Positions 9,776-19,325 of a stretch of 64,000 bases of DNA are shown here, piece by piece. The stretch comes from CAVXFB01 sp963760935. Its GTDB lineage: Bacteria > Planctomycetota > Planctomycetia > Pirellulales > Thermoguttaceae. The position numbers and the translations under genes were made by a program. Every line of letters begins with the position of its first letter. Positions within the stretch are counted from its first letter, which is position 1. The stretch is from NCBI GenBank assembly GCA_963760935.1, contig CAVXFB010000005.1, forward strand, positions 62,001 through 126,000, read 5' to 3'. The notes under the pieces were generated by a model, which was not told the DNA's origin, did no database searches, and worked only from the letters and a program-made list of their open reading frames with translations.

Positions 9776-10819
9776 CTACGGATTATGCAGGCCCGCAGAC
9801 GTTCGTCGCAACTGGCCGCAGGCGGCGCTGATCCGGTCGCCCTTTCGGTGGCGGATGTTCACGTTGATGCCGCCGCGCATGACAACCTCTACGAACTTGG
9901 CAGTAGCGGCAGACGAAGGCGTCCGATAGGGCAGCCCTCGCACCGGATTATACGGAATCAGATTGACGAGTGCGGGCCGGCCACGCAGCAGCTTCACCAA
10001 CTGCTCGGCGTGCTGCGGCCGGTCGTTAATGCCGGCCAACAGGACGTACTCGAACGTCACTCGCCGGCCGGTAAGCTCAAAATACTCGTCGGCGGCCGTC
10101 AGGATCGCGCCCAGGCCAACGCCACGGTTGGCCGGCACCAACTCGTTCCGCAACGCATCGGTCGCGGCGTGCAAAGATACGGCCAGATGATATGGGCAGT
10201 TCTCTTGGGCCAGCCGTCGAATGCCGTTGGGCAGGCCGACCGTCGAGATCGTGATGCGACGTACGCTTAGTGCCAGCCCGTCACGGCTCACCGCCGTGGC
10301 TAGCGCCGGCAGCAGAGCATCGAGGTTCAGTAGCGGCTCGCCCATGCCCATCACGACCACGTGGCTCAGCCGCTCGTCGGGACCCAGCAGTCGCTGGAGT
10401 TGCAGCATCTGCTCGACGATTTCGCCCGTCGTAAGGTTGCGGACAAAGTCATCGATGCCGGTGGCACAGAACGCGCAACCCATTGCGCAGCCGACTTGCG
10501 TGCTCAGGCAGACAGCGCAGTGCTGTTTGTCGTCGCGCAGCAGCACGCATTCGATCCGTTCGGCATCGTGCAATTCCAAGAGCAGCTTTTCAGAGCCGTC
10601 GGCGGCCGTGCGGCGTTGGACGACGCGCGTGGTCCAGATCCGGAACTGTTCGGCAAACTGACTCCGCAGCGCGACCGGCAGGTCCGTCATCGCCTCGAAA
10701 GTCGCAGCCCGCTTCTGAAAAAGCCACTTTCGCACCTGGCCTGCTCGATAGGCGGCCAAGTCATGTGCGGCCAGCCAGTCGCGGAGATCGGTGGGCGTTT
10801 GTTCGAGGATCGGGATCAT
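9776..10819 (-). CDS. rlmN: Dual-specificity 23S rRNA/tRNA adenine-C2 methyltransferase
   Basis: Radical-SAM enzyme of 347 aa that methylates A2503 of 23S rRNA and A37 of some tRNAs. The CxxxCxxC cluster motif is CAMGCAFCATG at about residue 112, followed by NLTTGEIVEQ and VVMGMGEPLLN, typical of RlmN. SVSLHA-like (YHLAVSLHAATD) and the C-terminal acceptor Cys (DRISAACGQL) are also present. The second catalytic Cys in that tail is needed for the methylation cycle. Monocistronic, convergent with mreB. Confidence 0.95.
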   Translation of the reverse strand: MIPILEQTPTDLRDWLAAHDLAAYRAGQVRKWLFQKRAATFEAMTDLPVALRSQFAEQFRIWTTRVVQRRTAADGSEKLLLELHDAERIECVLLRDDKQHCAVCLSTQVGCAMGCAFCATGIDDFVRNLTTGEIVEQMLQLQRLLGPDERLSHVVVMGMGEPLLNLDALLPALATAVSRDGLALSVRRITISTVGLPNGIRRLAQENCPYHLAVSLHAATDALRNELVPANRGVGLGAILTAADEYFELTGRRVTFEYVLLAGINDRPQHAEQLVKLLRGRPALVNLIPYNPVRGLPYRTPSSAATAKFVEVVMRGGINVNIRHRKGDRISAACGQLRRTSAGLHNP

Positions 10820-10886
10820 CGGTGGCTTGAATTAGTTCTTGAACAGGAGGAAACAGAGGCAACGGCGGATTTGGCTGTTATCCGCT

Positions 10887-10954
10887 ATCCGCAGATGTCG
10901 CAGATTCTCGCAGATAGGAGCACTCATCAAACAAATCTGCGCCAATCTGCGGAT
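10887..10954. repeat. Dispersed palindromic repeat, ATCCGCAGAT family, copy 1
   Basis: The element begins with ATCCGCAGATGTCGCAGAT and ends with ATCTGCGCCAATCTGCGGAT, so its ends are near reverse complements. A second copy lies at 14564-14641. It is in the gap between rlmN and the HEAT-repeat gene and could fold into a hairpin in either direction. Confidence 0.8.
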
Positions 10955-11017
10955 GGTCCCCTTCTCCTAATGCAACTGGGGCCGCTTAACTTCACGCGGA
11001 TAAACCTACTGCCTGTA

Positions 11018-12668
11018 TCACCCTCCAATGGACATCAGAGCTTGGCGAACCATGTCGCGGACCAGCTCGTCCTTGTCGCCGAGGGCCTTCTTTAAGGCTG
11101 GGACCGCCTCTTTTGCAGCCGGACCCATACAGCGCAGCGCCACTGCCGATTGCAGACGCACGTTTGGCTCCGGGTTCGACAGACCTTGGGCCAGCACCGA
11201 CACCGTTTGCGGCGCCTCCTGAGAGCACTTTGGATCGATATTCGCCAGGGCCCAGGCCGCGGCCAGCGTAACTGACTGATCCTTGCTCTTTAGCTTCTTC
11301 TCCAACTCGGGTTTGGCTGCCATGGCCGCTGGACCGATCTTGCCCAAGGCGTAGCACGCACTGTACGCGACGTTCTCTTCACGATCGTTCAGCGCTTTGG
11401 TGGCCGCCGGCACGGCAGCGGCGGCTTCGGGCCCAATCGCCCCTAAGGCCAACAGCGCCTCGCACCGGGCACGAACGTTCTTGTCCGTGGCCACCACCTC
11501 CACCAACGCGGGCGTTGCCTGCTTCGCAGCCGGGCCCAAGTGAGCAAGGATGTCGGCCACTGCCGGCCGAATCTCTTCCTGTTTCAGCGCACCTATCAAT
11601 ACGGGCACCGCCGGAGGTCCAAGCCAGTTTAGCGCTTCCAGCGCGTACTCCAAACTCTCCTTGTCGGCCGCCTTAAGAGCTTGCTGAATTGCCGGAAGAA
11701 CCGAGTCGGAGGTGGGCTGCAAATCGATCAACGCATGCACTGCTGCGTGGCGGATCTTCGGGTCCTTGCTCTTCAATGCCTCGGCCAGCAGCGTCACGGC
11801 CTTCTGCTTCCGTGCGTTGCTGGTAGGAGCCAGCTTTGCCAACGCCCAGACGCTGACGGTCCGAACCAGCGGCTTATCGCTGTCGGCGCATTTGGCCAAG
11901 GACGCCGTGGCGGCCGACGCCTTTGGTCCGATGCGGCCCAGCGCAAAAGCCGCGCCGGCGGCTACCGCCTCATCGCTGTCGCTCAGCGCCGACGTCAAGG
12001 CAGGGACCGCGTCAACCGCCGCCGGTCCAATGGCTCCCAAGGCGAGCGCCGCCTCACGGCGGACTTCTGGTCGCAGGTCGGTCCGAATCACGTCGGCCAA
12101 GGTCGGCGTCGCTTCGGCCGCGTCGGGACCGATCGAGGCCAGCACAAGGCACGCCCAGTAGGTGGTGCCCGGGCCTCGCAGCGCTTGGATTAGCGCGGGA
12201 ACCGCCGGCTTGCCAATCTCCGCCAGCATTTCTAACGCACTCGTGCGCACTGCCGGATCCGCGTCTTTCAACACGCGGGCCAATTTAGGAACGGCTAGCT
12301 CTGGGCTGGGGCGAAGTACCAACCACGCGCGGATGGCCGAGCGGCGGCACGCGCGCGTCCGGGTCGACAATCAGCGGCGCCAACGCGTCAGCTTCCGACT
12401 TCGCCGCTTCTCCCAGTTGGCCCAACGCATGTGCCGCGTGGGCTCGGACCAGCGCTGAGGGGTCCTTCAATTGTTCACTTAGGACAGACACGGCGTCGGA
12501 CGACGCGTCCGTTCGCGCTCCCAAAGTGTCAATTGCCCTAAGTCTCGTCGCCTCGTCCCCTGACCGGGCAGCCTTCACCAATACAGCGATGTTCGGACCC
12601 TGCCCCTCGGCCAAACTTACGCCGCAAGAGACCAGAAAAATCAGCGCAGCAGCCAATCGGAGTCGCAT
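11018..12668 (-). CDS. Exported HEAT-repeat protein, frameshifted
   Basis: About 549 aa once one shift is repaired. The ATG at 12668 follows a good GAGAGGGAG ribosome site and begins a signal peptide (MRLRLAAALIFLVSCGVSLA). The rest is more than a dozen HEAT/PBS-lyase repeats of about 38 aa with the pattern A-x-P-A-L, D-x-V-R-x-x-A-A, A-L-G-x-I-G-P-A-A. One extra G near 12341-12348 on the plus strand moves the frame within the second or third repeat; removing it restores VDPDARVRRSAIRAWLVL. Such proteins act as protein-binding scaffolds, here outside the cytoplasm. The partner is unknown. Confidence 0.85.
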
Positions 12669-12853
12669 GATCCGCTCCCTCTCTTGTTCCGGATAGCGGG
12701 TGCCGCATTTGACACTCGCGAGGTCCTGCATATTATACCAACGGGTCGACCAAAAGGAACTTTATTCGTCTCGGGCAGTCATACCTCGGCCGACGTAGGG
12801 AAATTGCCGTTCGGCATCCAGTCGGTCGGAGCCAGTTTTTGGGGAATACCGCC

Positions 12854-13558
12854 ATGAAGCCTATTTCGATTTTCGCTTCGGCGATGTTGGCATTTGCAAT
12901 TGGGCCGGCACATGGTCAAACCACGACGGCGGCCACCGGGACCACGGATGTGGTAGCGTTAAATTCGCCTTACGCTTACGGCTACGGATACGGCTATCCT
13001 TACGTGGACCGATCATCCACGCCGTTTGAAGGCTATGCCCGCGGCATGGCCGACGTAATCCGCTCGCGCGGCGACTACAACTTGAGCAGTTCCTCGGCTG
13101 CGATAAATTTGAGCGAGGCGCGGCAAAAGGAAATCGAAAATGCGAAGCTCTGGACCAAGACCTATTTTGAAATCCGCGACATCAATCGCCAGGTATTTAA
13201 CACCGAACAGAAGCGACTCCGCGGGACCCCCGAAGATTGGGCCCGCTATGCGCAGGCAGGAAAACCGAAGCGACTGAGCCCCAGTGAGTTGGACGCAGTG
13301 ACCGGTGAAATACGTTGGCCCATGCTGCTGACCGGGCAGGACTTCACCGCCTATCGCGTCGAACTGGAGAAGGCATTTGCCGAACGGGCCTATCACGGCG
13401 TGATGGGCGCCGACAGTTTCCTTCGGGTTCTCCGGTTGACTGATGGCTTGATCGCCGGCCTCAAGGTCCGAATTCGCGACGTGCCGGCTGACAAGTATGT
13501 CATCGCGCGGCGATTCTTGGAAAGTCTGGCCTATGAGGCTGGCCAACCGGCCGGGTGA
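12854..13558 (+). CDS. Secreted hypothetical protein
   Basis: A 234-aa protein. The ATG at 12854 begins a signal peptide (MKPISIFASAMLAFAIGPAHG) and is preferred over a TTG 15 bp upstream. After a Thr-rich linker comes a Tyr/Gly-rich patch (YAYGYGYGYPYVD) and an alpha-helical body with conserved-looking EIRDINRQVFNTEQ. This resembles planctomycete exported proteins of unknown function. It stands alone, convergent with the lactonase-like gene 11 bp downstream. Confidence 0.75.
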   Translation: MKPISIFASAMLAFAIGPAHGQTTTAATGTTDVVALNSPYAYGYGYGYPYVDRSSTPFEGYARGMADVIRSRGDYNLSSSSAAINLSEARQKEIENAKLWTKTYFEIRDINRQVFNTEQKRLRGTPEDWARYAQAGKPKRLSPSELDAVTGEIRWPMLLTGQDFTAYRVELEKAFAERAYHGVMGADSFLRVLRLTDGLIAGLKVRIRDVPADKYVIARRFLESLAYEAGQPAG

Positions 13559-13569
13559 GCTCACAACTC

Positions 13570-14421
13570 TTAGCGGTTAGCTCGCACGGCCAACGGTTTC
13601 AAGCCCACGACGTTCGTTGGAATGCCGAGGAATTTGTCGACCGAGGCAATGCAGAGCGTGCGGAAATCACGGCCGCCGAAACAACAGTTGGCGGCGTGGA
13701 CGTCGACCGTTCCGAGGGGCTTGCCGCGGGAATCGAAAACTTTCAGCCCGGCCTTCCCGCAGCAAATGTAGAGATTGTCGTGCTCATCGAGCGTCAGGCC
13801 GTCGGGGTTGGCCCCTAAGTTTTCAATCCACCGCCGCTCGTTAGTTAGCTTGCCGGGCCCTTCGACATCGTAGCGGTAGATCAACTGCCCCCGGGCATCG
13901 GCCACATAGAGCGTTCTATCGTCGGCCGAAAGCAGCACGCCGTTCGGCTTATGGCAGACCGTCGAAACCCTCGTCACTTTCCCCGCCGCCGAGCAGTAGT
14001 AGACGTCCTGCTTCATCACCGTCGGCTGGCCACGGTGCTGGTAGTTCGGATCGGAAAAGTAGAATCCATCGTGCAAATCGATTGCCAGGTCGTTCGGCTC
14101 GTTAAAGTGCTGGCCGTCGATCTCACCGCACAGCACGCGTCGGGCCTTGGTCCCTACGTCGAACGCCACGATGCGATAGGCCGCGCCTTCACACGCGCAA
14201 AGCTCGCCCCGCGTGTTGAACATCATACCATTCGCATCGGTGCTATCGTCGACGAAAAGGGTAACGGCCCCGCCTGCTTCCCAGCGATGGATCGAATCGT
14301 TTTTGCCATCGGAGAAATAGACGTTGCCGTCGCGATCCGCGGCCGGCCCTTCGGTGAAACCGAAGCCTTGACCCAATATGTCCGCCGTTGTTCCCGGGGC
14401 GATGATCTGGTCGAGCGTCAT
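13570..14421 (-). CDS. SMP-30/gluconolactonase-family hydrolase
   Basis: A 283-aa six-bladed beta-propeller enzyme. The metal-ligand positions of the family are visible: Glu in GFTEGPAADRDG (about residue 22), Asn in HFNEPNDLAID (about residue 108) and Asp in NPDGLTLDEHDN. Repeated YFSDGKN/YVADARG/LYICCGKAG turns mark the blades. The ATG at 14421 is chosen over a TTG 6 bp earlier. No signal peptide is present, so it is likely cytoplasmic, hydrolysing a sugar lactone or similar ester. The substrate cannot be inferred from the neighbours. Confidence 0.88.
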   Translation of the reverse strand: MTLDQIIAPGTTADILGQGFGFTEGPAADRDGNVYFSDGKNDSIHRWEAGGAVTLFVDDSTDANGMMFNTRGELCACEGAAYRIVAFDVGTKARRVLCGEIDGQHFNEPNDLAIDLHDGFYFSDPNYQHRGQPTVMKQDVYYCSAAGKVTRVSTVCHKPNGVLLSADDRTLYVADARGQLIYRYDVEGPGKLTNERRWIENLGANPDGLTLDEHDNLYICCGKAGLKVFDSRGKPLGTVDVHAANCCFGGRDFRTLCIASVDKFLGIPTNVVGLKPLAVRANR

Positions 14422-14832
14422 GGCCAAATTACCTTATTATGAGGTCCACTGCGTCACCGCTTCTTCAGCTACAAAACCGCACGGCCGGCAAACGGGGGAG
14501 TGAAGGTTCGAGGCACCATACGCACGAACTTAAGCGGCTCCAATTGAATTAGAGGAAGGAAAATATCCGCAGATTACGCAGATAATTGCAGATTCGTACG
14601 AAGAGTGATCCTGTCTGCGAGGATCTGCGACATCTGCGGATAATACCCAACCTCGTCAAATGGTTAGATGGTTACCAAGTCATTAACTTCGTGCGGATGG
14701 GGCGTGACGGTTCGCGGTCCGTCTGCCCCGGCAATTGTCCCGCTCGCCGATGAAGCATTTTACCGGAAAGCGACCTTGGCGGCGATGGCGGGCCAACTCC
14801 GCCACGATCGCGACCCGCCGCGCCGATAAATG
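14422..14832. other. Intergenic region containing a palindromic repeat
   Basis: This 411-bp gap lies upstream of the lactonase-like gene and downstream of the PEP-CTERM gene, both on the minus strand. Apart from the palindromic repeat at 14564-14641, I see only a weak open frame of 68 codons without a ribosome site. Confidence 0.5.
14564..14641. repeat. Dispersed palindromic repeat, ATCCGCAGAT family, copy 2
   Basis: A 78-bp element starting ATCCGCAGATTACGCAGAT and ending with ATCTGCGACATCTGCGGAT. Its ends match those of the copy at 10887-10954, while the middle differs. The palindromic ends with variable core suggest a REP- or MITE-like family. Confidence 0.8.
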
Positions 14833-16341
14833 CTAGACGAGGGACGCCATCTTCCCGAAGATCGATCTGCGCCGCCAAAGCGCCAGCGCAGCGATTGCGA
14901 CCATGACAAGCGTCGAGGGCTCGGGGACGTCCTGGGACTTGAGATCGAGCCCTAAGACTCCGTTGGGCTCATCGAAAACGATCCAATTGAAAGCACCGGG
15001 GGCCGTCGCCCCGAACGAGGCCAAGTCCCCTTCAAACACCTCGACGCTGGCACTGAGGAAATTCATTCCGAATACTCCGTCCAGCGTGAGTGTCTGAAGA
15101 GTGGTGGGGTCTTGCATGCTGATGTCTGACACCAGTACGGGCGCGGACAGATACCGCAGATTGTTTGGATCGTCCGCACTTGACGAACCGGCCTCCATCG
15201 TCGGCACAACGAGCGAGTCGAGGAAAAAGCCGGCTACTTTCGTATCGCCGCCGATGCCGGTGACGGTCAGCGAGAACTGATCGGATAGCGCCGTGCCCGG
15301 CAGCAGCGGATGGTCGGGATCGAAAGTTTCCAACACGGGGTTGGCCGTGCCTTCGGTGCCCGGTGCGTCGCGCACGTGCAGGCTGGCAGCCAGCTTCGAG
15401 GAGATCATCGAGGCCGCTGCGCCGGTGTCCAGCAAAAAGCTGCCCGTCGTCGACAGGTCGCCCAACGAAATCGTGACGCCCGGCGGGCTGCTCGCCGGAA
15501 TGGTGCCGGACAATTGAGCAACCGGATTGGCGCCTATGAACGGATTGGCGTGCAGCGTCGGGCCTTCGGCCGTGCTGGGTGTCATCTGAGTGAACTGCTC
15601 AAAGTCGCCGTAGCTGAGCTTGACGTGACGGTTGGTTGTCGGGATGCCCGGCGACGTGGCACTGGCCGGGTTGAACGCTGTGCCGGGGTCGTAAACGAAG
15701 GTGTGCGACTGAATATCAAGGTTCAGCGTCTCCCAACTTGGATCTTGCAGGAAATCAAAGATATTTTCGACGGGACGTGGGTCGATCACCACGACTTTAC
15801 CGGCCATCGCCGGCGTGCCCACCACGTCGACGGCCAGTGTGGGAGACAGGGCATAGTCGCGATTGATCTGGACGCGAACTGGTCCGAAAGTTTGGTTGTA
15901 GTTTGTCGGGTTCTCAGTATCGAGGCCTGTTCCGAACGACTCCAAACCGACATAGAGCGGTTCCGACACGTCGAAGGGCTGCAAGCCACTTACGCCGACG
16001 TCGTAGAACGTAACGGGCGTTCCGCCAGAAGTGCTCCTGACGACGCCGTCCAACCCGGCGCTAGTCTTCATCGCTTCGGCCGTATCGCGGCTGAGTAGAA
16101 TGCCGCTGGCCCCCGTATCGAAGTACGCTTGAATGCAAATTGTGCTGCCGTCGATGCCAAAATCGGCCTCAAGCGGAGAAGAAGTCGGCGAGGTGCGAAG
16201 CAGGACATTGATTTGCGGCTGATCCAGTGCAGCGGCCTGGACGCCGGTAATGTCGACCGCCGAGGCGATCGAAGCCGCCAAGAGTGAGCAGCAGAATGCG
16301 CAAGCCACCAGGGAGCGCCGAAGTGCGAACGATCGCGCCAT
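14833..16341 (-). CDS. PEP-CTERM-anchored retropepsin-like aspartic protease domain protein
   Basis: A 502-aa exported protein. The ATG at 16341 follows an AAGGAGA ribosome site and starts a signal peptide (MARSFALRRSLVACAFCCSLLAASIASA). Two Asp-Thr-Gly motifs are visible, YFDTGASGILLS near residue 75 and FLLDTGAAASMIS near residue 300. The C-terminus has VPEPSTLVMVAIAALALWRRR, the PEP-CTERM signal (VPEPS, membrane helix, Arg cluster) processed by an exosortase. The two DTG half-sites within one chain suggest a pepsin-like pseudo-dimer or two retropepsin domains. Protease activity is inferred from the motifs only. Confidence 0.85.
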   Translation of the reverse strand: MARSFALRRSLVACAFCCSLLAASIASAVDITGVQAAALDQPQINVLLRTSPTSSPLEADFGIDGSTICIQAYFDTGASGILLSRDTAEAMKTSAGLDGVVRSTSGGTPVTFYDVGVSGLQPFDVSEPLYVGLESFGTGLDTENPTNYNQTFGPVRVQINRDYALSPTLAVDVVGTPAMAGKVVVIDPRPVENIFDFLQDPSWETLNLDIQSHTFVYDPGTAFNPASATSPGIPTTNRHVKLSYGDFEQFTQMTPSTAEGPTLHANPFIGANPVAQLSGTIPASSPPGVTISLGDLSTTGSFLLDTGAAASMISSKLAASLHVRDAPGTEGTANPVLETFDPDHPLLPGTALSDQFSLTVTGIGGDTKVAGFFLDSLVVPTMEAGSSSADDPNNLRYLSAPVLVSDISMQDPTTLQTLTLDGVFGMNFLSASVEVFEGDLASFGATAPGAFNWIVFDEPNGVLGLDLKSQDVPEPSTLVMVAIAALALWRRRSIFGKMASLV

Positions 16342-16732
16342 CTCTGTCTCCTTGCCTGTCGGAGAAAGCGGCGCACAACACCTCATTGCTGCCGAGCGGC
16401 AGAAATGCCGCCGCGGCTGGTCGCCAATGAGCGTGTCGATTGCTACGCTGCCTCCACCAAGTCGGTTGAAATTTAGATAGAAATTAGGGTCGGCAGGGCT
16501 GCCGGCGAACAGGAGCCGGCAACTGCCCTCCTACCGCGATCATACTTGGATGCACCGATCTCACAACCCCCAAATTGAACCCGTAACCCCCAGGAATATG
16601 GTGCTGATTTGTCAAATGCTCACATGTTCCTAATCGATTTCTAATGGGCAGGTGGTAGAATGCCGGCTTGATATCGGGGGATCCGGTTTGGTTCCAATTC
16701 GGTTAATGAGACGTTTGGGGAGGAGTAAAAGC
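16342..16732. other. Divergent intergenic region before the PhoB-like gene
   Basis: This 391-bp gap separates the minus-strand PEP-CTERM gene from the plus-strand response regulator. It must carry both promoters. A TAGAAT hexamer at 16656-16661 is a possible -10 box without a good -35. An excellent GGGGAGGAG ribosome site fixes the regulator start at 16733. Confidence 0.45.
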
Positions 16733-17434
16733 ATGCTTCGGCAATCCGTACTCGTGGTGGAGGACGAGGAGGACATCCGCGAGTTGGTCAGCTATAACCT
16801 ATTGAAGGAGGGATACCAGGTCGCGGGCGTGGCGTCGGGCGAGGACGCCTTGGAGGCTGTCGAATCGAAAGCGCCGGACCTGATCCTTCTGGACATCATG
16901 TTGCCCGGCGTCGATGGGCTGCGGGTGTGCCGCAAGCTGAAAGAAGATCCGGAGTATAGCGAGATCCCCATCATCATGCTTACGGCCAAGGGCGAAGAGC
17001 CCGATATCGTCGCCGGACTGAACATGGGGGCCGACGACTACATTCTCAAGCCGTTTAGCCCCAAAGTGCTGCTGGCTCGCGTACAAGCCGTGTTGCGTCG
17101 CGCCGAGGTCGACCATGATGATTCGTACGACGACGATGAAAGCGAAGTCGTCGAGATTCGCGAGTTGACGATCCATCCCGGCCGCCACGAAGTGTCTCTT
17201 TCCGGTGAGCCCGTGGAACTGACGGCCACGGAGTTCAAATTATTGCACTTCCTGGCGCAACGTCCCGGCTGGGTATTCACTCGCCAACAGATTCTCGACG
17301 GAGTTCACGGCGATAATTATGCGATTACCGACCGTGCGGTCGACGTGCAAATCGTCGGCCTGCGGCGGAAGCTCGGCTCGGCCGGAAGCTACATCGAGAC
17401 GGTGCGCGGCGTGGGCTACCGCTTCAAGGAATAG
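16733..17434 (+). CDS. OmpR/PhoB-family response regulator
   Basis: A 233-aa two-domain regulator. The receiver domain (about residues 5-118) has the acidic pair in VVEDEED, the phospho-acceptor Asp in LILLDIMLPGVDG, Thr in IIMLTAKGEE and Lys in DYILKPFSPK. The C-terminal winged helix ends with TVRGVGYRFKE, typical of PhoB/OmpR. The ATG at 16733 is preferred because of the strong upstream GGGGAGGAG. The sensor kinase follows 3 bp later. The pair resembles PhoB/PhoR of phosphate starvation, but no pst or pho genes are in the window, so the signal is not established. Confidence 0.92.
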   Translation: MLRQSVLVVEDEEDIRELVSYNLLKEGYQVAGVASGEDALEAVESKAPDLILLDIMLPGVDGLRVCRKLKEDPEYSEIPIIMLTAKGEEPDIVAGLNMGADDYILKPFSPKVLLARVQAVLRRAEVDHDDSYDDDESEVVEIRELTIHPGRHEVSLSGEPVELTATEFKLLHFLAQRPGWVFTRQQILDGVHGDNYAITDRAVDVQIVGLRRKLGSAGSYIETVRGVGYRFKE

Positions 17435-17437
17435 TCG

Positions 17438-19228
17438 ATGGTCAAACGACGGCTGTGGTGGCGACTCTTTCTTTCCTTTTTGTGGGTGCCGATCTTCGCG
17501 CTGCTGCTAACCGGGCTGTACGGATCGCACGTCATCCGGCAACTCTACCTCGATCACATGTACGGCGACCTCGAAGCCCGTGCCCTGTTGTGCGGCAAGT
17601 CGGTCGACGAACTGCTCGTGCATGGCCAGACGTCGCACGTCGATCCGTTGTGCAAAGAGTTGGGCCGCCTCGGTAGTGCCCGAGTCACAGTGATACTCCC
17701 GTCGGGCAAAGTAATCGGCGATTCCGACGAAAACCCGGCCGATATGGACAACCACGGTGAGCGTCCGGAGATTCGCGAAGCCCTCGATGGCCGCGTTGGC
17801 CGACAGCAGCGTTACAGTTCTACCGAGCAGGAAGAACGCATCTATGTTGCGATTCCCGTGATGCACGAGGGCGCACCGATCGGAGTTGTCCGGGCTTCGG
17901 TGCCGCTGACGGCCCTGACCCGCGCGCTGGCCACCGTTCGCGACCGAATCATTATCGCCCTACTGATCGCGATAGCGCTCCACGCGGTGACCACGCTGCT
18001 GATTTCACGCCGTATGAGTCGACCGCTCGAGGAAATCAAGGCTGGAGCCGAGCAATTTGCCACCGGCGATCTTCGCCATCGGTTGCGAGTCGCCGACTCC
18101 GCGGAGATTGGCGCCCTGGCCAACGCCATGAACCACATGGCCGAACAACTGGACGAGCGAATCCAGACGGTATTGCGCCAACAGAACGAGCGCGAAGCCA
18201 TGCTCTCTAGCATGGAGGAGGGCGTTCTGGCAATCAGCAGCACGGGCACGATTCTCAACTTGAATCAGGCCTGCGCGGCTTTGCTGGGCGAGGACGCCGC
18301 GAACCTGCAAGGGCGCAGAGTCTACGAAACCATTCGCAAAGCTGATCTGCTAAAGTTCATCGATTTGGCCTTGGCTAGCACGTCGCCGATCGAAGACGAG
18401 ATTCAAATTCGTGGTCCGCAGGATCGATGGGTGAGCGCCCACGGTACCGCGCTGCACGACGCACAGCGCGGCAAGATCGGCGTACTGATCGTCTTGCACG
18501 ATGTCACTCGTTTGCGCCATTTGGAGGACGTGCGGCGCGATTTTGTGGCCAATGTCTCGCACGAGTTGCGGACACCCATCACGTCGATCAAGGGTTTTAT
18601 CGAAACTCTCGTAGACGGCGCGTTCGATGACAAGGAAAACGCTCACCGCTTTCTGCAAATCACCCTGCGGCAGGTGAACCGGCTGGATGCCATCATCAGC
18701 GATTTGCTCATGCTTTCGCGCATCGAGCGCGGTTCGGAAGGGAACACGATCGAAGTGGCCCCGGAGTCCATACGCGGGGCCTTGCGGGCCGCTATCGAGA
18801 TGTGCGAGAAGAAGGCCAGCCAGAAGTCCGTGACGATTGAACTGGCTTGCGAAGAAGATTTGACGGCCGAGATCAACGTGGCCCTATTGGAACAGGCGGT
18901 GGTCAACCTTCTCGACAATGCCATCAAGTACAGTAATCCCGAGGGGGTCATTGAGGTCCGCGCGGCCGCCGAGGGTGACGATCTCGCGATCCGGGTCAAG
19001 GATCAGGGCTGCGGCATCGAGCCGCAACATCTGCCACGGCTCTTCGAGCGGTTCTATCGCGTGGACAAGGCCCGCAGCCGCGAATTGGGCGGCACGGGTC
19101 TAGGATTGGCCATCGTCCGGCACATCGCCTTGGCACATCACGGCTCGGTGCATGTGGAAAGTACGGTCGGCGTCGGCAGCACATTTTGCCTGCGGCTGCC
19201 GATGTCCGCCCCGAATCCGGCGGGCTAG
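17438..19228 (+). CDS. PhoR-like sensor histidine kinase
   Basis: A 596-aa membrane kinase. Order: N-terminal membrane helix (LFLSFLWVPIFALLLTGLYG), periplasmic sensor (about residues 30-165), second helix (IIIALLIAIALHAVTTLLI), HAMP (SRRMSRPLEEIKAGAEQFA), a PAS domain (about 245-350), then HisKA with the phosphorylated His in FVANVSHELRTPITSIKGF. The ATPase domain has the N box VVNLLDNAIKYSN and glycine boxes DQGCGIEP and GGTGLGLAIVRHI. It phosphorylates the adjacent response regulator, with which it forms a two-gene operon. PhoR-type kinases share the PAS domain, but the sensed signal is unknown. Confidence 0.93.
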   Translation: MVKRRLWWRLFLSFLWVPIFALLLTGLYGSHVIRQLYLDHMYGDLEARALLCGKSVDELLVHGQTSHVDPLCKELGRLGSARVTVILPSGKVIGDSDENPADMDNHGERPEIREALDGRVGRQQRYSSTEQEERIYVAIPVMHEGAPIGVVRASVPLTALTRALATVRDRIIIALLIAIALHAVTTLLISRRMSRPLEEIKAGAEQFATGDLRHRLRVADSAEIGALANAMNHMAEQLDERIQTVLRQQNEREAMLSSMEEGVLAISSTGTILNLNQACAALLGEDAANLQGRRVYETIRKADLLKFIDLALASTSPIEDEIQIRGPQDRWVSAHGTALHDAQRGKIGVLIVLHDVTRLRHLEDVRRDFVANVSHELRTPITSIKGFIETLVDGAFDDKENAHRFLQITLRQVNRLDAIISDLLMLSRIERGSEGNTIEVAPESIRGALRAAIEMCEKKASQKSVTIELACEEDLTAEINVALLEQAVVNLLDNAIKYSNPEGVIEVRAAAEGDDLAIRVKDQGCGIEPQHLPRLFERFYRVDKARSRELGGTGLGLAIVRHIALAHHGSVHVESTVGVGSTFCLRLPMSAPNPAG

Positions 19229-19325
19229 CGCAATCTGCCCTTGCCGCTTTGGACATCTGTGGCTATGCTTGGCCACTTGTCATCATTTGTCCCCTCGAAA
19301 GGACGGCGGCGACGCTGCAACTGGG

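Noticed and set aside
16600..16660. Pho box upstream of the PhoB-like gene
   Set aside because: Fragments such as TTGTCAAATG and CTCACATG only loosely resemble the enterobacterial consensus and are not well spaced.
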